Translations under genes and position numbers: made by a program
Assembly: GCA_947458345.1 (NCBI GenBank)
Contig: CANHBU010000058.1
Location: 1 to 8,728, forward strand
Direction of reading: 5' to 3'
DNA: 8,728 nt
From: Comamonadaceae bacterium
GTDB taxonomy: Bacteria; Pseudomonadota; Gammaproteobacteria; Burkholderiales; Burkholderiaceae_C
The notes under the pieces: model-generated
What the model was told of the DNA's origin: nothing
The model's input: the letters and a program-made list of their open reading frames with translations, nothing else
Databases searched by the model: none
In this document: positions 8,444 through 8,728 of the stretch, in pieces
Layout: each line of letters starts with the position of its first letter
Position numbering within the stretch: the stretch's first letter is position 1

Positions 8444-8453
8444 GGGTTTACCC
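8444..8453. promoter_or_regulatory. GGGT-TT-ACCC palindrome upstream of the DUF4347 start codon
   Basis: GGGTTTACCC is a 10-bp hyphenated palindrome centred about 25 bases before ATG 8474. It may be an operator or a small mRNA hairpin near the ribosome binding region. Short palindromes also occur by chance, so support is weak. Confidence 0.3.
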
Positions 8454-8473
8454 ATCGCCTAATCGGACCCCCC

Positions 8474-8728
8474 ATGCCCTCACAACTGTATGTCTTCGAC
8501 TCTCGGGTTGAACTGCCCGAAGGCTTCTTCACAAGCTTGACTGCCAGCGATCTCGTACTGGTCATCGACGAACGTGCAGATGGCGTGGCTGTCCTGCGCG
8601 ACTACTTGGCTGGCCGAGAGCCACTTGCGGCGATCCATTTGATCAGCCACGGTGGGCAGGGGTTCTTCGCTCTGGGATGCACTGTTCTCGACAACACCAG
8701 CATGGCCAGTTACCGCCTTGCCCTGGCG
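8474..8728 (+). CDS. DUF4347-domain protein, N-terminal part (3' end outside window); probably a large secreted adhesin/RTX-type protein
   Basis: 85 codons are visible from ATG 8474; TAA lies in frame at 8459-8461, so no earlier start exists, and only a weak GGA precedes it. The protein starts MPSQLYVFDSRVELP with no signal peptide. It shows VLVIDERADGVAVLRDYLAG, then IHLISHGGQGFFALGC and LDNTSMASYRLAL, matching the DUF4347 pattern (D-x-R near the start, D-x-x-x-D-G, then IH-x-x-SHG and LG...L). This domain commonly forms the N-terminus of giant repeat-containing proteins (cadherin, VCBS or RTX repeats) exported by type I secretion, so the absence of a Sec signal fits. The SHG...C arrangement recalls the His/Cys centres of caspase-like folds, but whether DUF4347 is a protease is not established to my knowledge. 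Codon use is less G/C-ended than in the neighbouring genes. Confidence 0.8.
   Translation, partial: MPSQLYVFDSRVELPEGFFTSLTASDLVLVIDERADGVAVLRDYLAGREPLAAIHLISHGGQGFFALGCTVLDNTSMASYRLALA

Larger units (their letters stand above)
8179..8473. other. AT-rich intergenic region upstream of the DUF4347 gene
   Basis: These 295 bases hold no gene that I can support. G+C drops to 29 of 90 bases in 8281-8370, far below the surrounding genes. That stretch contains a sigma70-like promoter and an 8-bp-arm inverted repeat, and a GGGT/ACCC palindrome lies closer to the start codon (each listed separately). No strong terminator follows the kinase; CTGAGC/GCTCAG arms (8175-8180 and 8217-8222) are too far apart to be convincing. 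The proposed leader of about 135 bases is long enough for post-transcriptional control, but I recognise no riboswitch. Confidence 0.6.

Noticed and set aside
8179..8473. Riboswitch (for example cyclic-di-GMP) in the leader of the DUF4347 gene
   Set aside because: The conserved GEMM-type bases were looked for and not seen; the leader is long but without a recognisable aptamer.

Overview
The window is high-G+C DNA with dense, tightly packed genes and strongly G/C-ending codons. Gene content (an ACAD10/11-type acyl-CoA dehydrogenase, a MarR regulator, a secreted GH18 chitinase, an OmpR/7TMR-DISM two-component pair and the start of a DUF4347 protein) suggests a betaproteobacterium, probably Burkholderiales of a Comamonadaceae-like kind. 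That assignment is inferred from composition and protein style; there is no rRNA or other marker here.

Layout. 2-637 (+) is the C-terminal part of an acyl-CoA dehydrogenase, convergent with a MarR-family repressor at 701-1216 (-). Between them is a 13-bp tandem repeat that places stop codons in every frame. A roughly 390-bp gap (1217-1606) separates the divergently transcribed MarR gene from a large secreted chitinase-like protein (1607-3382, +): signal peptide, GH18 domain, 23 Pro-Ala pairs, then four chitin-binding-type modules. A perfect 13-bp-arm stem-loop (3386-3417) follows it. On the minus strand at 3424-3598 is what looks like a small unrecognised gene broken by one extra base in a homopolymer run. 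Next come two overlapping plus-strand genes: an alpha/beta hydrolase (3638-4558) and a membrane-anchored metallophosphoesterase (4522-5367).

The second half holds a two-component system: an OmpR/PhoB-type response regulator (5498-6259) and a 7TMR-DISM sensor histidine kinase (6256-8178), joined by an ATGA overlap and preceded by a Pho-box-like direct repeat. After a 295-bp intergenic region with an AT-rich promoter-like core and two palindromes, the window ends inside a gene (from 8474) whose start matches the DUF4347 domain, usually the N-terminus of very large secreted adhesin/RTX-type proteins.

How they may work together. The chitinase is an extracellular polymer-degrading enzyme. The sensor kinase carries an extracytoplasmic DISMED2-like domain, a fold associated with binding carbohydrates or other small ligands, and it lies directly upstream of the presumed adhesin. 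A link between surface attachment or polymer sensing and these genes is plausible but rests only on proximity. I found no CRISPR array, tRNA, rRNA, insertion sequence or phage gene. I do not see a clearly new system; the best leads are the broken small gene, the regulatory DNA upstream of the two-component operon and the DUF4347 gene, and the unusual GH18 active-site residues.
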